The notes under the pieces were generated by a model. That model was not told where the DNA came from. It did not search any database and saw nothing but the letters and a program-made list of their open reading frames with translations. DNA of 64,000 bases. Origin: Dichomitus squalens LYAD-421 SS1 (Eukaryota; Basidiomycota; Agaricomycetes; Polyporales; Polyporaceae). The stretch spans positions 337,326-401,325 of the forward strand of contig NW_006766899.1 of NCBI RefSeq assembly GCF_000275845.1. Reading direction: 5' to 3'. The position numbers were made by a program, and so were the translations under genes. Below, piece by piece: positions 1 to 11,615 of this stretch (positions are counted from its first letter, which is position 1; the number at the start of each line of letters is the position of its first letter).

Positions 1-765
1 AGCCGCTCACGCCCTGGTGCGGCGCCTTTCAGTGTGGCCTCGTTCTGCATAATCGTGACCCAGTCGCATATCGGGTCCATTCAGCCCCTCTCATTCAGGG
101 TGCCGAGCGAACTTGAGCTTCTTTGACTGGTGTACTTTACGGTAGTCGCCGCAGAAAGTGCTGGACTGTGAGTGCAATGCTTCCCACTGTGTCATCTTCT
201 GCTGCATGTGGATGGACTAGGGTAGGATGATTCCGCGCGTCAATCAATGCTCGAACATGGTGACACAGCTGCACTTCTCGAAAATCGGACACCGCCAAAC
301 TACTTGTGAGCGTTCTCTCTATCATCTGACATAGTTATGCCGCACGTCACCCCAAAAGTTGACACATCACAACAACGGCTCATAGTCGTTCGCCCGTCGG
401 ACGACGGCTCCAGGACCAGTGTCATATACTCGACGCATACAACCTCATGTGCATGTGTTCGCAAATCCATTCGTCAATGGTTTTCGGGGCATGTAATCGG
501 AAGTTTCTTGAATATTAACTTGGGCAATCTTCGGAAATCCCGGTCTCCATATGAATTGGCACTCTGAGACGCGTCACCTGATGCTCTCTCCTCTACACTA
601 GAAGCTACTCTTCGGCGACCGTTGTCATGGGCGGCCCTTTTCGACAATGAATACGCATACATTCAAAGGGTGTCTTCGGGAGAAACTCCGACATTTCGTC
701 TTCAGGTGCCCTGGTCAGAGGGTGATACGATCACGTTCCGGCTTCGAAGACATGTCGCGACCATG
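1..765. other. left-edge region without recognised gene
   Basis: Only short overlapping open frames on both strands are present here. None has recognisable motifs or convincing splice sites. The right part is the upstream region of the GH45 gene. Confidence 0.5.
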
Positions 766-772
766 TATAAAG
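766..772 (+). promoter_or_regulatory. TATA box of the GH45 gene
   Basis: TATAAAG lies 59 bases upstream of the GH45 start codon, a plausible position for a fungal TATA element with a short leader. Seen in sequence; its function is inferred. Confidence 0.5.
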
Positions 773-830
773 CGTGATCCCAAAGGTTTGACATCAGGAT
801 CACTGAACCATCGCACGGGTCGTCTGCAGA

Positions 831-1830
831 ATGTTCACTTCTCGCGCCCTCTTCCTCGGTATCCTTGCAGCTCTCTCCGCCGCGACCTGCCTGCATGCTC
901 AAACCTCAGGCACGACGACTACTACATGGGACTGGTACGTGCCGTCTCCCATCTTCTCCCCCGCTTGTATGTATATCTGAACGTGACATACGTCTCACCG
1001 CAGCTGTGAGCCCGCATGCGGGTACGCCTCCAACCTCTCCTCGGGCGCCAAGGGCCCCGTGAAGTCCTGTAACAAAAGCAATGGCCCCGCCGCGTCGGGC
1101 GCGCAGAACGCGTGTTTTGCTTCCTCAGGAAACCTAGCCTTCTCGTGCGACAAGTACCAGCCGATCATCGTGAACAACACGCTCTCGTACGGCTTCGCGG
1201 GCCACGGCAACACCGCGACGTCAACGTGCTGCAAGTGCTACCAGTTTACGTGGACGTCCGGCGCCGCCGCGGGCAAGTCGATGATCGTCCAGGCCATCAA
1301 CGCGGGTGGTATTACGGACACCGACTTTGATATTTACGTATGTTCTGACCCTTGTCTGATTACGATGCGAGAGGTTGATAGAGGTGGCTTCCCCCTAGAC
1401 ACCTGGCGGAGGCGTAGGAGACTACAACGCCTGCACGGCACAATACGGCGCGCCCTCTGGCGGTTGGGGACGTCAGTATGGAGGTAGGAGCCACCCGTTG
1501 GTCGAAACTGCCATCTCTGATTGGCATCTTCCCTACTCTAGGTGTCACATCTGACTCCCAGTGCTCGGAGTTGCCCTCCAACTTGCAGGCCGGGTGCCAT
1601 TGGCGCTGGCAATGGTACGTGCATGCCTTGTGTCTCCGGTGCGTAGCGTTCTGAATTTGCGAATCGCATAATGTAGGGCGGGAGGTGACGTGAATGAGTG
1701 GTGGGTGTTGCGCGACTAAGCGCTACGATATGTGCACTGACGTCGTCGTTGCAGGCAAATCACTTACAAACAAGTCAACTGCCCGTCTCAGCTCACCAGC
1801 ATCTCCGGCTGCACGCCTGCGTCCATCTAA
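831..1830 (+). CDS. GH45 endo-beta-1,4-glucanase (secreted)
   Basis: Secreted endoglucanase that cuts internal beta-1,4 bonds of cellulose. Six exons (831-934, 1004-1337, 1399-1483, 1542-1614, 1677-1700, 1755-1830) join in frame to 231 residues. Residues 1-23 form a signal peptide ending in a Leu-His-Ala tail. The mature part resembles the Humicola insolens Cel45A (EGV) type: the N-terminal WDCCEPACGY block carries the Asp that is the catalytic base in that enzyme, and the DFDIYTPGGGVG block carries the Asp that is its general acid. Many Cys pairs are kept (CCKCYQF, GCHWRWQW, GCTP near the end). There is no cellulose-binding module or linker. It does not look like the Phanerochaete PcCel45A type known from many basidiomycetes. 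Exon 5 is only 24 nt. A TATA box lies 59 bases upstream. Family call is firm; subfamily is inferred from memory. Confidence 0.93.
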
Positions 1831-1979
1831 CATGGAACCTCGAAAGACTGAGGACATGATCAAGAATCTTGACAGGTGCATCGGGTTAACACTATAGCTA
1901 CAGCGAAGTTCACTTCACTTCTACGATGCATGGCATACTACAGCCGGGCAATCCTACACAACGTCTATATCCTACTTGT

Positions 1980-4839
1980 TTATTTCTTCTCCTTATCGTC
2001 CTCGAGCGTGATATACAACTGCTTGCTCGTCAAGACAGCCGTCGCCCCGGGTATGAGCACGATCGTCTGCGTGTTGTCAATAATCATGGCCGGGCCCTTG
2101 ATCGTGTCCCCGAGCTTCAACGACGTGAGCAAGAACACCGGGGTATCCTGCACGCGTCCAACGCCGTCAAAGTACGTGCTGTATGTCGAGTCCGCCCTCG
2201 ACCTATCGACCGGCTTCCTCTCGAGCCTCTCGACCTCCTTGTACACGGACTCGCCGAGGGTGTCGAACGTCTTCCCGATCCCGCGCACCTTCACGTCGTC
2301 AACGATGATCGACTTCGTGTCAAGGAGGAACCCAAACTCGGCCTTGTACACGCGCCGGAACGCGGCCTCGAAGTCCTCGTGCCCGTCGCCGTCCTCGGGC
2401 GCGGGGACGACCATGAGCGCGGTGTCGGTGCCGTCGAAGCGCATGTTGAGCATGCGCTCGGTGTGGACGCGCGCGTCCTCGAAGCCTTGGCGCTTGAGCT
2501 CCTCGCGCACTTGGGCATCGAGCCTGTCCAGACGTGCCTTGAGGGTGGGGCGGTTTTCGGCGGTGTAGAAGGTCGACGAGGGCTCTTGCAGCTCATACGC
2601 ACTAGGGGTAGGTGCGTTAGCGACACTCGACAAGACAAGTGTGTATATGCGTACCGATCTGCGAGAGCGAGACCGTACGCGGAGAGGATGGAGCTGTAAT
2701 GGTGGATGAGGATGGTCTTGATCCCGAGCAGCTGGGCAATCTCGCATGCGTGTTGGCCGCCTGCGCCTCCGAAGCTTGCGAGGCTGGCGCGGAGTGCGTC
2801 AGCAAGTGGGACAGCGTGCATAGAATTGAATATGGTTCACATGTGTCTCGACGTCGCGTACCCTCTCGCCTCAGTGAGAGCACGGATCGGCCTGCACATC
2901 GTTTCATTGGCGACCTTGATGAACCTATCAATCCCACGTTATTCCTGAGCGCGGTATGTCCTAGATGCTCTGCACCTACCCGTAGACAATCTCATCGAGA
3001 TCCATCTTCTTGTCCTCGCTGACAGAAGCGTTGATCTCCTGAGCGAGCTTGTCGAACGCAGATCGCGACGCCTCGATGTCAAGGGGCTCCTTCTCCGACT
3101 TGCCAAAGATCTTCGGGAAGTAGTCCGGTACGAGACGACCGAGCACCAGGTTCGCGTCCGTCACCGCCAAGGGACCGCCCTTGCTGTGGACGAGGAACTT
3201 CTCAGTCTACCACTCAAGCAGCAGTAGAGCAAGAGCGACGCACCGATAGCATGCCGGACCAGGCTCGGCACCCGCACTGTGTGGGCCCGCGAGGAAGAGA
3301 CCATTCTGGAAGGTGAGGCAGGACCCTCCACCTGCGGCGACGGTGTTGATGTCCAGCTGAGGAGACTGGATCGTGACGCCAGCAGTAGTCGTCTCATACA
3401 CGACCTCGTAGCGTCCGGCGTAGCGCGATACGTCCGTGGAAGTCCCTCCGACATCGATGCTGCAAGCGCATGGTCAGTTCGGGGTAGCAATAAGATGCCG
3501 AGGAGACCATATGCGCACCCAATGATCGGAATCTTCCTCTCCTCGTCCCAGCTCGTCAGCGCATACCCCACCACGCCCCCAGCGGGCCCGCTCAATATGC
3601 TCTTGAGCCCCGAGAAGTTGGTCAGGTCCAGCAAGCCCCCGTCGCTGCCCATGAACTCCACCCGCGGGCTCATCACCTTGCCGTCTCTCAGCTTCGCGTC
3701 GAAGCCCGAGAAGAACCCGTCGAGGTACTCGCGCAGGATCGGGGTGAGGTACGCGTCCGCGGTGGACGACACGCCCCGCGGCACCATCTTGATCATCGGC
3801 AGCAGCTGCGAAGACGCGGAGACGTGCGTGAAGCCGAGCGCGCGCGCGAGCGCGGCGACCTGGAGCTCGTGCTCGGGATATGTGTACGAGTGCGCGAAGA
3901 CGATCGCGATCGAGCGGTAACCGTCGGCGTGGAGCTTCTGCAGGTCTTCGCGCACCTTGACCATGTCTGTAACGTATGTGCGTGCGCCCGACAGCGACCG
4001 GAATTTCAAAGGAGTATGAGACGTATGCGCTCGACAGGGAGGAGGAAACGCACCAGGTCTCCGCATGATCCTCACCGCCTCGCCCGACAACCCCTGCACG
4101 ACCTCCCCCGTGCCCTCCGCGTCGCCCTGCCCGTCCCACCCCTTCCCTCTGTACCCCCTCTTCACCCTCCCCTGCTCGTCGAACTGGACCGCATGTTGCT
4201 CGGCCTTCGGGTCAGACGTGTACCCCACCAGCGTCACCCGCTCGTCGACCTCCAAGACGGTCGAGTACAGCGGGGGCGGCCGGCGGATGTTCAGATCGAA
4301 TATCTTCGGGCGGGACTGGTTCCCTATCAGCAAGAGGTCGCGGAAGCCGCGCGTGATGAGCAGCGCGTGCTTGTGGCCCTTGCGCTCGAGGAGCGCGTTT
4401 GTCGCGACCGTCGTCGACAGCCGGATGTAGTCTGCGCGCGCCGTCGCAGGATGCGCTCAGCACGCTGGCTCGGGGCGCACGAGGACGACAGAAAGGTGTC
4501 TGAGACGGACGCACCGATCTTGTCTGTGTTCAGGGTGCTGCCCCTGGCTATCTGCTCGCCAGTAACGATCTCGAGCACGCGCCGGATGCCCTCCGTCGGG
4601 GCATCGCTGTAGTTCCCCGGGTCCTGCGATACTGTTCGCATCCAAATCCCCATCAGTTCCTGAATGGCCTCTCGTTAGAAACATACATCGGAACAAAGCG
4701 ACTCACGCAGCTTCACAACGATCTCCTTCCTCTCGTCTGGCCTCTCGGGGTCAGGGAACGACGCGTGCACGTCGCAGAACGTGCCGCCGCGGTCGGCGCA
4801 TATCTTGATGGACCGGTCGGGTACTGTCTTCGCGGGCAT
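1980..4839 (-). CDS. 5-oxoprolinase HyuA-type subunit/half, without HyuB
   Basis: Nine exons (4839-4707, 4631-4515, 4431-4054, 3966-3519, 3459-3244, 3183-2980, 2924-2841, 2783-2655, 2601-1980) join in frame to 776 residues. The product matches the N-terminal hydantoinase A half of ATP-dependent 5-oxoprolinase, which opens 5-oxoproline to glutamate in the gamma-glutamyl cycle. Visible blocks are DRGGTFCDV near the N-terminus, [64 protein letters not shown] and [14 protein letters not shown]. It stops shortly after [13 protein letters not shown], just where the HyuB half begins in the usual ~1,250-1,300-residue eukaryotic enzyme. The next gene downstream is an unrelated GH45, so HyuB is absent here. 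An in-frame ATG 57 nt upstream exists, but the start at 4839 fits the family better. Family call is firm. Whether it acts alone, needs a separate HyuB, or is a truncated paralogue is open. Confidence 0.9.
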
Positions 4840-5455
4840 CGCAGATTCCCTAGCACTTAGAATGAGTCGAGCACTGCGGTGGGCGTCGATAGACACAGCT
4901 CCGAGCTCATGAATCTATATCAACCTGGAGCCGGCGAGCCGCTAGAGGTCTCATGTGTCTGCCCAGCTGGGACCGCAAGCAGGAGTCATATGTATTTGCC
5001 TTCCGCTGACGATAAGTGCGACTGTATACATATCTGTAAATCGATGACGCGCGGGCGACCTCGACGGGCATCCGTTCTCCCCATTCCCACCGTCTCACAT
5101 CCCGATTCACGAATTCGCATTCTAAGCAGACGCCTCCGACGGGTGACACGAGTTCAAGCAGAATTCCGGCAATTTGACATAAATTTCGTGAATAGTGTCG
5201 ACAGACAACGAATCGACAGACAGGTATGCAGACTAGGGTAACTTCGGTAATGCCAACCGGAGGGCGATCGCATGATCGTGTAAAGCGAGGGTGAGGAGGA
5301 TGTTACGTGCGGTGCGTCATGTCGGACGACAGCAGGGTAAGCGGTAGAGGGAAACGTGCAGAGAACACTGAAAGCGACCAATATAATGTGTATACGATGT
5401 AGACCTTTTCGGGTGAACAGAGCAGCAAGCGAGGCACAACCCAGGTGCGACACGC
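4840..5455. other. intergenic region, HyuA 5' side and beta-tubulin 3' side
   Basis: It holds the upstream region of the HyuA gene and the 3' region of beta-tubulin. No gene, tRNA or repeat is seen. Confidence 0.5.
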
Positions 5456-7096
5456 TTATTCCTCCTCAACAGGGACCTCCTCCTCCCCATACTCGCCCTC
5501 CTCCTCGACGCTGTGAAGACATCAATCAGATAAGACATTGCATGAAATATAATCCACGGTACGTACGTGGCGTCCTGGTACTGCTGGTACTCGGCGACAA
5601 GATCCTGCATATTGGACTCCGCCTCGGTGAACTCCATCTCGTCCATACCCTCCTGGGTGTACCAGTGCAAGAAGGCCTTGCGCTTGAACATGGCAGTGAA
5701 CTGCTCACTGACACGCTTGAAGAGCTCCTGGATGGCGGTCGAGTTGCCGAGGAAGGTGACGGCCATCTTGAGGCCGCGGGGTGCGATGTCACACTGCGCG
5801 GTGAGGACGTTGTTAGGGATCCACTCGACGAAGTATGCAGAGTTCTTGTTCTGGACGTTCTGCATCTGTTCCTCAACCTCCTTCATCGCGACCTTGCCAC
5901 GGAAGACAGCCGCGACGGTGAGGTACCGACCATGCCTCGGGTCGCAGGCAGCCATCATGTTCTTGGCATCGAACATCTGCTGCGTGAGCTCGGGGACGGT
6001 GACAGCACGATACTGTTGGCTGCCGCGAGCAGTGAGGGGAGCGAAACCGGTCATGAAGAAGTGAAGACGAGGGAATGGAACTGCGCGACGAGAACGTAAG
6101 CGTCTTCTACGTGTGGAAGCAACCAAATACTTACCCATGTTGACAGCCAACTTCCTGAGGTCGGAGTTAAGCTGTCCAGGGAAGCGCAAACACGTCGTGA
6201 TACCGGACATGACAATCGAGACGAGGTGGTTGAGATCACCGTAGGTGGGTGTCGTGAGCTTGAGTGTGCGGAAGCAGATATCGTAGAGCGCCTCGTTGTC
6301 AATGCAGAACGTCTGATCCGAGTTCTCGACGAGCTGGTGAACGGACAGGGTTGCGTTGTACGGCTCAACGACGGTGTCAGACACCTTCGGCGAAGGGACA
6401 ACGGAGAACGTGGCCATCATACGGTCGGGGTATTCTTCCCTGATCTTCGAGATCAGGAGGGTACCCATGCCTGCACCGGTACCACCACCCAGCGAGTGGG
6501 TGATCTGGAAGCCTGCCAACAGCTAGGCGTCAGTTTATGCAGTCACATGTGACATGTGTGACGACGTCACAATAGACACGCACCCTGCAGGCAGTCGGTG
6601 CCCTCAGCCTCCTTGCGGACAACGTCGAGAACGGAGTCGACAAGCTCAGCGCCCTCCGTGTAGTGACCCTTCGCCCAGTTGTTACCGGCACCGCTCTGGC
6701 CGAAGACGAAGTTGTCGGGGCGGAAGAGGTTGCCGAGGGGACCGGAGCGGACAGAGTCCATGGTTCCAGGCTCGAGATCAACGAGAACCGCACGAGGCAC
6801 ATACTTATTTGCGCCGACTTCGTTGTAGTAGACGTTGACACGCTCGAGCTGGAGATCGTTGTTGCCCTTGTAAACACCATCCGCCTCAATGCCGTGCTCA
6901 TCGGAGACGACCTCCCAGAACTTGGCACCTGCGCAGAAGCATGCATGAGCGATCGAAGATGGATATCGCTGGCTGTCGACGCCGCTCACCAATCTGGTTA
7001 CCACACTATAATGCACCAACGAGTCAGATTTGGGGCCACGTCCGAACGACACGTCATACTCACCTGGCCAGTCTGCAGATGGACGATTTCGCGCAT
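5456..7096 (-). CDS. beta-tubulin
   Basis: Structural subunit of microtubules. Six exons (7096-7064, 7005-6990, 6928-6584, 6512-6135, 6080-5567, 5510-5456) join to 446 residues, the normal length. It starts with the MREI autoregulation tetrapeptide, carries the GTP-binding GGGTGAGMG loop near residue 140 and ends in an acidic Glu-rich tail. Exon 2 is a 16-nt microexon coding CGNQI. Counting from Met1, residue 198 is Gln (codon CAG) where most fungal beta-tubulins have Glu, while Phe200, Phe167, Ala165 and Tyr50 are standard. Residue 198 is the classic benzimidazole-resistance site. Mushroom fungi often carry two beta-tubulin genes; which paralogue this is cannot be told from the window. Confidence 0.97.
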
Positions 7097-8127
7097 TCTG
7101 CAAGTCCAACGTCAGCGCGACTGAACAAGAAAACTGCGGATCGACGCGTCGGACGCCCTCGGCGCCATCTCTACCACCGCTGCGATCCTGCACACGCCCG
7201 AGCAAAACGAAAGACACGTACATGAAGAAATAGAACCGGGACTAGAGGAGGGATGGGTCGTCAGAGGATGGAGGGTACCGGAGGGACAAGGTCAAGGTGG
7301 AAACGCTGTCGAGGTCAAGGGCATCTATATTCGGTCGGAGCTCGAATCGCTAAACTCAACGTGGCTTCCCCCGCCCCAAACGCTTCTCAGACTCTCCACA
7401 TCCCTGCCTTCCCCTCCTTCCCCGTTCCCTGTCTTCCCGCATCCTGATGATAATCTTGCATTGCCTTTGAACCCCTACGAGTCGCCTCGAATAGCTTTGG
7501 GGCAGGAGAAAGAGGGAACCTTCAAGGGTTAACATAACACGCTGTTATCACGCGCCGCATGTTCTGAAGCGCCCATGAAAGATGTCGGACGATTTTAACA
7601 TGTCTAGAGCATGCTTCTTGGCGAACTCCTTTGTTGAAGCCGCTTTTCAACGTGTCTGTCCCTCTTCCGCGCTCATTCAATGAATGGCGAAGACCATAGC
7701 AGCTTGAGCGACCCATAGTACGCGTGATTGAAAGCGCTGAGACGCGACTGACTCGGGCCTCCAATATCTCTTGCGCAGTCCGAAAGATCAGTTGGTTATC
7801 AACCCTCGGAAGGAAACACACACAGATCAACTAAAGAGCGAACACACATATGAGCATAATCATGGTCCACCGTTCAGAAGCATCTGCATGAAGGCCCCAC
7901 AGCGCGAGGTAAATGACTAGATACTGTTGATTAGTCGTCCCATCTGACGTTGAGCACAACTCCAGGTCCGTATATGGGTCCATGCGACTGACCATTGTCT
8001 CCATGCTATGTTATCGATGGTAGACAACTCACGCGCACCCACAAACACTGCTTCTCAATCACCAGGTGATTGTGCACGACACAGCCGATGAGTAGTCAAG
8101 TAATTTGAAACAACGGATGACTGACAT
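7097..8127. other. intergenic region between divergent beta-tubulin and HEM13
   Basis: Shared upstream region of two divergently transcribed genes. A strong pyrimidine tract on the + strand lies at about 7365-7440. The small frames here have no splice support or motifs, and no gene is seen. Confidence 0.5.
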
Positions 8128-9158
8128 ATGACGACCATGCGCGAGCGGATGACATTCTACATCGAGAACCTGCAAACCACCATCGTGGCCGCGCTCGAAG
8201 CTGCAGACCCGACCGCCCCAGCCTTCAAGCGACGCGCCTGGGACCGCGCACAGGGGGGGCGAGGCGTCTCGTGCACGTTCAGCGCCCCCGACCATCCAGG
8301 CAGCCTGCTCGAGAAGGCGGGCGTGAACATCTCGATGATCCACGGGCAGCTCCCCCCAGCCGCGATCGCGAACATGGCGACGGAGCACGCGCTCGCAGCG
8401 TGCACAGGCAGCATGGGCATCCTGCCCTTTTCCGCGGGCGGCCTTAGCCTCGTCATCCACCCGCGCAACCCGAGCGTGCCCACCGTGCACGCGAACTACC
8501 GCTACTTCGAGATCACCGAGTAGCCGCCTGCCGACGGCTCCGGCGGCGGCTCTCCCCCAGCTCGTCGCATGGTGGTTTGGGGGCATCACGGACCTCACCC
8601 CGTGCTACCTCTTCGAAGAGGACGTCGTGCACTTCCACTCGACGCTCAAGGCCGCGTGCGACGCGTACGGTCCCGAGCTCTATCCTGCGTTCAAGAAGTC
8701 GTGCGACAGCTATCTCTTCATCCCGCACCGTGGCGAGCACAGGGGCGTGGGCGGCATTCGGTTCGACGATCTCTGCGACGAGCCACTCCCGCTCCTCACC
8801 GACGCGTCTGCCCCTCGTCCGCGGACACCTGACGAGATCTTCGCGTTCGTCAAGTCCTGCGCCGATGCGTTTTTGCCGTCATACATGCCAATACTGGAAC
8901 GCCGTAGAGACACGCCGGTCGACGAGCGCAAGCGGCGATGGCAGCTTATCCGCCGGGGCCGCTACGTCGAGTTCAACCTCGTATACGACCGCGGGACAAA
9001 GTTCGGCCTGTCGACACCAGGCGTACAGGTCGAGAACGTTCTTATGAGCCTGCCGGAGACGGCGCGCTGGGAATACATGTCGGAAATAGGTACCGAGGAG
9101 GGTAGTGAAGAGTTCAAGATGCTCGAAGTGTTTAAGAGTCCACGACAGTGGGTATAAC
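8128..9158 (+). pseudogene. HEM13: coproporphyrinogen III oxidase with an internal frame change
   Basis: Oxygen-dependent coproporphyrinogen oxidase makes protoporphyrinogen IX in haem synthesis. The first frame (8128-8523) has [30 protein letters not shown] and the [15 protein letters not shown] block, then TAG at 8521-8523. The protein resumes in the next frame from about 8525, with [31 protein letters not shown] and the family signature [18 protein letters not shown], and ends at 9158 after QWV. One extra base near 8521 would explain the break, since the new frame is open from there. A second reading is a TAG nonsense codon plus one extra C in the C-run near 8557. No GT donor lies between the halves, so an intron does not rescue it. 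The gene is intronless, unlike most neighbours, so a retrocopy is possible. All catalytic blocks are otherwise intact, so a base-call error is a real alternative. Confidence 0.85.
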
Positions 9159-9781
9159 CTAGAGAAAGGTCGTCGGTATTGGTACTTTACAAGAATGCGG
9201 AAGAAATCCGTTCTTGAGTGCATCGAGCTAACCTGCAAAGAAGGCTGAGTGCATGTCGAGTAGGGCCTGAACCGAGCACGGGCATGAGCATAAGGCATCC
9301 CAAAGATCATCGATTATCCTTCTCATGGGTCGCGTCGCAACACCACGTCGCGTTGTAGCATCGTCTCCGCTCAATCTTACGACACCAAGGAGGGCGTGTT
9401 AACGTCCCTCGTGCTGTACTAGTCTTTCACCAGCTGCCGCCCTCTGCCAATTAAGCATCATACATACCCCCCTCCACGCTCCCATTCATAGTCGCACTGG
9501 GTATACGAGAATATACAGCAGCAGCTTAGCGACCACAGAAACTAGAACAGTACAGTATCTTCGGGTACTCGTCATCAACAGCGTCGTGATATATCAGTTT
9601 AGCGGGCGTCGCGTGTTCGGTGAAATCCTAGGGACACGAATACGGAACAGAAGGAGCAGTGCATCAACCTGGCTTAAAAGATGCGAGGGCGCGCGGACGG
9701 GGACATAGTGACACGGTGAACGGGGAAGGAACGCAATAAAGAATACTAACAAGAACACATACACAAACGTAGACGCGCAAA
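9159..9781. other. intergenic region between convergent HEM13 and epsin
   Basis: Contains the 3' regions of the two converging genes and scattered AT-rich stretches. No gene or repeat is recognised. Confidence 0.5.
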
Positions 9782-11615
9782 CTAGATCGAGAAGAACGGC
9801 TGATCGCTGTTGACCTGCTGCTGTTGCTGTTGCTGTTGGGCCGCGAATGGATTGTGGCTGTTGTGCTGCGCCCCCGTCGGCTGCCCGACAAGCCGCGCAG
9901 CCTGCTGTCCGTATCTACATAACAGATCCAAATCAGTTGCGCCAGCTTTGAGTAAGAATAGTCAAGGGAAACCCACCGCAGGTTCCCCCAGTTGCCGAAC
10001 GTGTCAATGCCTTCCTCACGGTTCGCGAGCAGGCTCGCGAGCCTCGAGTGCTCGTCATCCGCCCGCGTCTTGACCGCAGGGATCGTGTTCTGACGCTGCG
10101 CCGGAGGCGCTGAGTGCGACGTCGGGGGCGGAGACGTCGACTGGGGCCCGTTCGCGTACGTGCCCTGGAGGTTAAACGAGACTGGGCTCGCGGTCTGTGG
10201 TCCTGGAGAGGGATTTGGCTGTTGCAACGACGGCGAGACGGAGAGCGTGGGTGCGAAGGGATTATTCGAGCTAACGAGATGTCAAATAATGTCGTGGCGG
10301 AAAAGTCTAAGAAAGCGTACCCGAATCCAGTCGCCTGAGGCATGAGCGGCTGCTGCTGTGGCATCAGGAACTGCGAATGCTGTTGCTGCTGCTGGTATTG
10401 GAGCAATTGTTGCTGGCGCATCCATTCCTCTTGTTGCTGTTGTTGTTGCAACTGCTGCGCCTGGAGTTGCTGCTGCATCTGCCACTCCTGCTGCTGACGC
10501 ATATACTCCGCCTGCACGTCTGCCCGTGAGAGGTCGCCGCAATTACGATGTACCAAAAGTGCGCACCTGCATCGCCTCCTGTTGCGCCTGCTGCTGGTAC
10601 GGGTTGAAAGACGTGAACTGCTGAGGGACAGCGGTATACTGCTGCTGGAGAAATTGCGGCTGTGCTTGGAACGACGTGTCAACGAGCGGGAACGGATTCG
10701 TGCTCTGCTGCTGCTGCTGCTGCGACTCATCGAACAAGGACGCGGCGTTCGTGTCCGACAGCGCCGCGTTCCGCTTCGCCTCCTCCTCCTCGCTCAGCCG
10801 GATCGCCTGTTGCAAGTCCCGCTCCTCTGCCGTCAACCTCTGCCGCGCCATCTCCTCCTCCGCTGTCCGCTTGCTCTCCTCAAGCGCCTTCCGCAGGTCG
10901 TCGTCCTCGCGGTTGCCATTCCGCCTCCGCCCGCCCCCGGGCACGCTCTGTGATCGCCTCCGGGTATTCTCGTCACCTTCGTCATCGTCGCCGCCGTCAG
11001 GACGCCCGCGGGCCATACGATCGCGCATCGAAGCACGGTCGCGCCGTTCCCGGCGCAGACGAGACTCATCCTGGAGGAGGTTGGTGATGTCTTTGGCCTT
11101 CTGGCGAACATTGGCCCCCTGGTCTTTACCTTCCTCGTCGATGTACTGGAACTCCTTCAGCGTTTTGATGATGTAGATGTTGTCCTTGAAGTAGACTACA
11201 ACGTTCTCCGAGCCCGCGTGCAGCAGGTAGTCGAGCACCGTGAGAGACTGATAGTGGTTACGCATGCGACGCGACATGAGCTTTGGAGGCAATACGAACA
11301 CAGAGAAACATAGATAAGCTGACCTTGAAAACGTGCCTCCAGTTCTTGCCCTTGTCGTTCAACCGCTTGTCCAGCATCTCCATGATCTCCACGAAGTGGT
11401 CTCTGCCGGTAGATGAGGCGACTGCGGACAGCGTCTCGGGGGACCACTCACTGGTTGTAGCTCATCTGTGCCAACTCGTTCATCTGCGTGCCCGATGGAC
11501 CCCATGGGTCGTTTGATGTCGCCTCACGGACTTTTGCCTGGACGTCCGAGTATCCCTTGGTATAGTTCTTGGCGGCGCGGACGATGCCCTTGCCGAGATG
11601 CTGCATACTGGACAT
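9782..11615 (-). CDS. epsin (ENTH-domain endocytic adaptor)
   Basis: Clathrin adaptor of endocytosis, binding phosphoinositide membrane and ubiquitinated cargo at the plasma membrane. The first exons (11615-11452, 11402-11324, then from 11247) code an ENTH domain over about residues 15-145, with NDPWGPSGTQMNELAQMSYN, LDKRLNDKGKNWRHVFK, LLHAGSENVVVYFKDN and IIKTLKEFQYIDEEG. Then come an Arg/Asp-rich linker and two ubiquitin-interacting motifs (EDDDLRKALEESKR and ERDLQQAIRLSEEEE). A long Gln-rich region holds several NPF motifs for EH-domain partners (STNPFPL, NNPFAP, HNPFAAQ), and the protein ends in QPFFSI. This is the standard Ent1/Ent2 architecture. I see no clathrin-box motif with certainty. 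Poly-Gln runs are encoded mainly by CAG/CAA repeats. Confidence 0.93.

Noticed and set aside
1926..2699. 257- and 230-codon plus-strand frames
   Set aside because: Antisense to the last exon of the HyuA gene.
5356..6099. 247-codon plus-strand open frame
   Set aside because: Antisense to beta-tubulin exon 5, whose protein is unmistakable.
8521..8565. Short intron as an explanation of the HEM13 break
   Set aside because: A good acceptor (CCCCAG) exists, but there is no GT or GC donor at the end of the first half, and using upstream GTs would delete the conserved HANYRYFE block.
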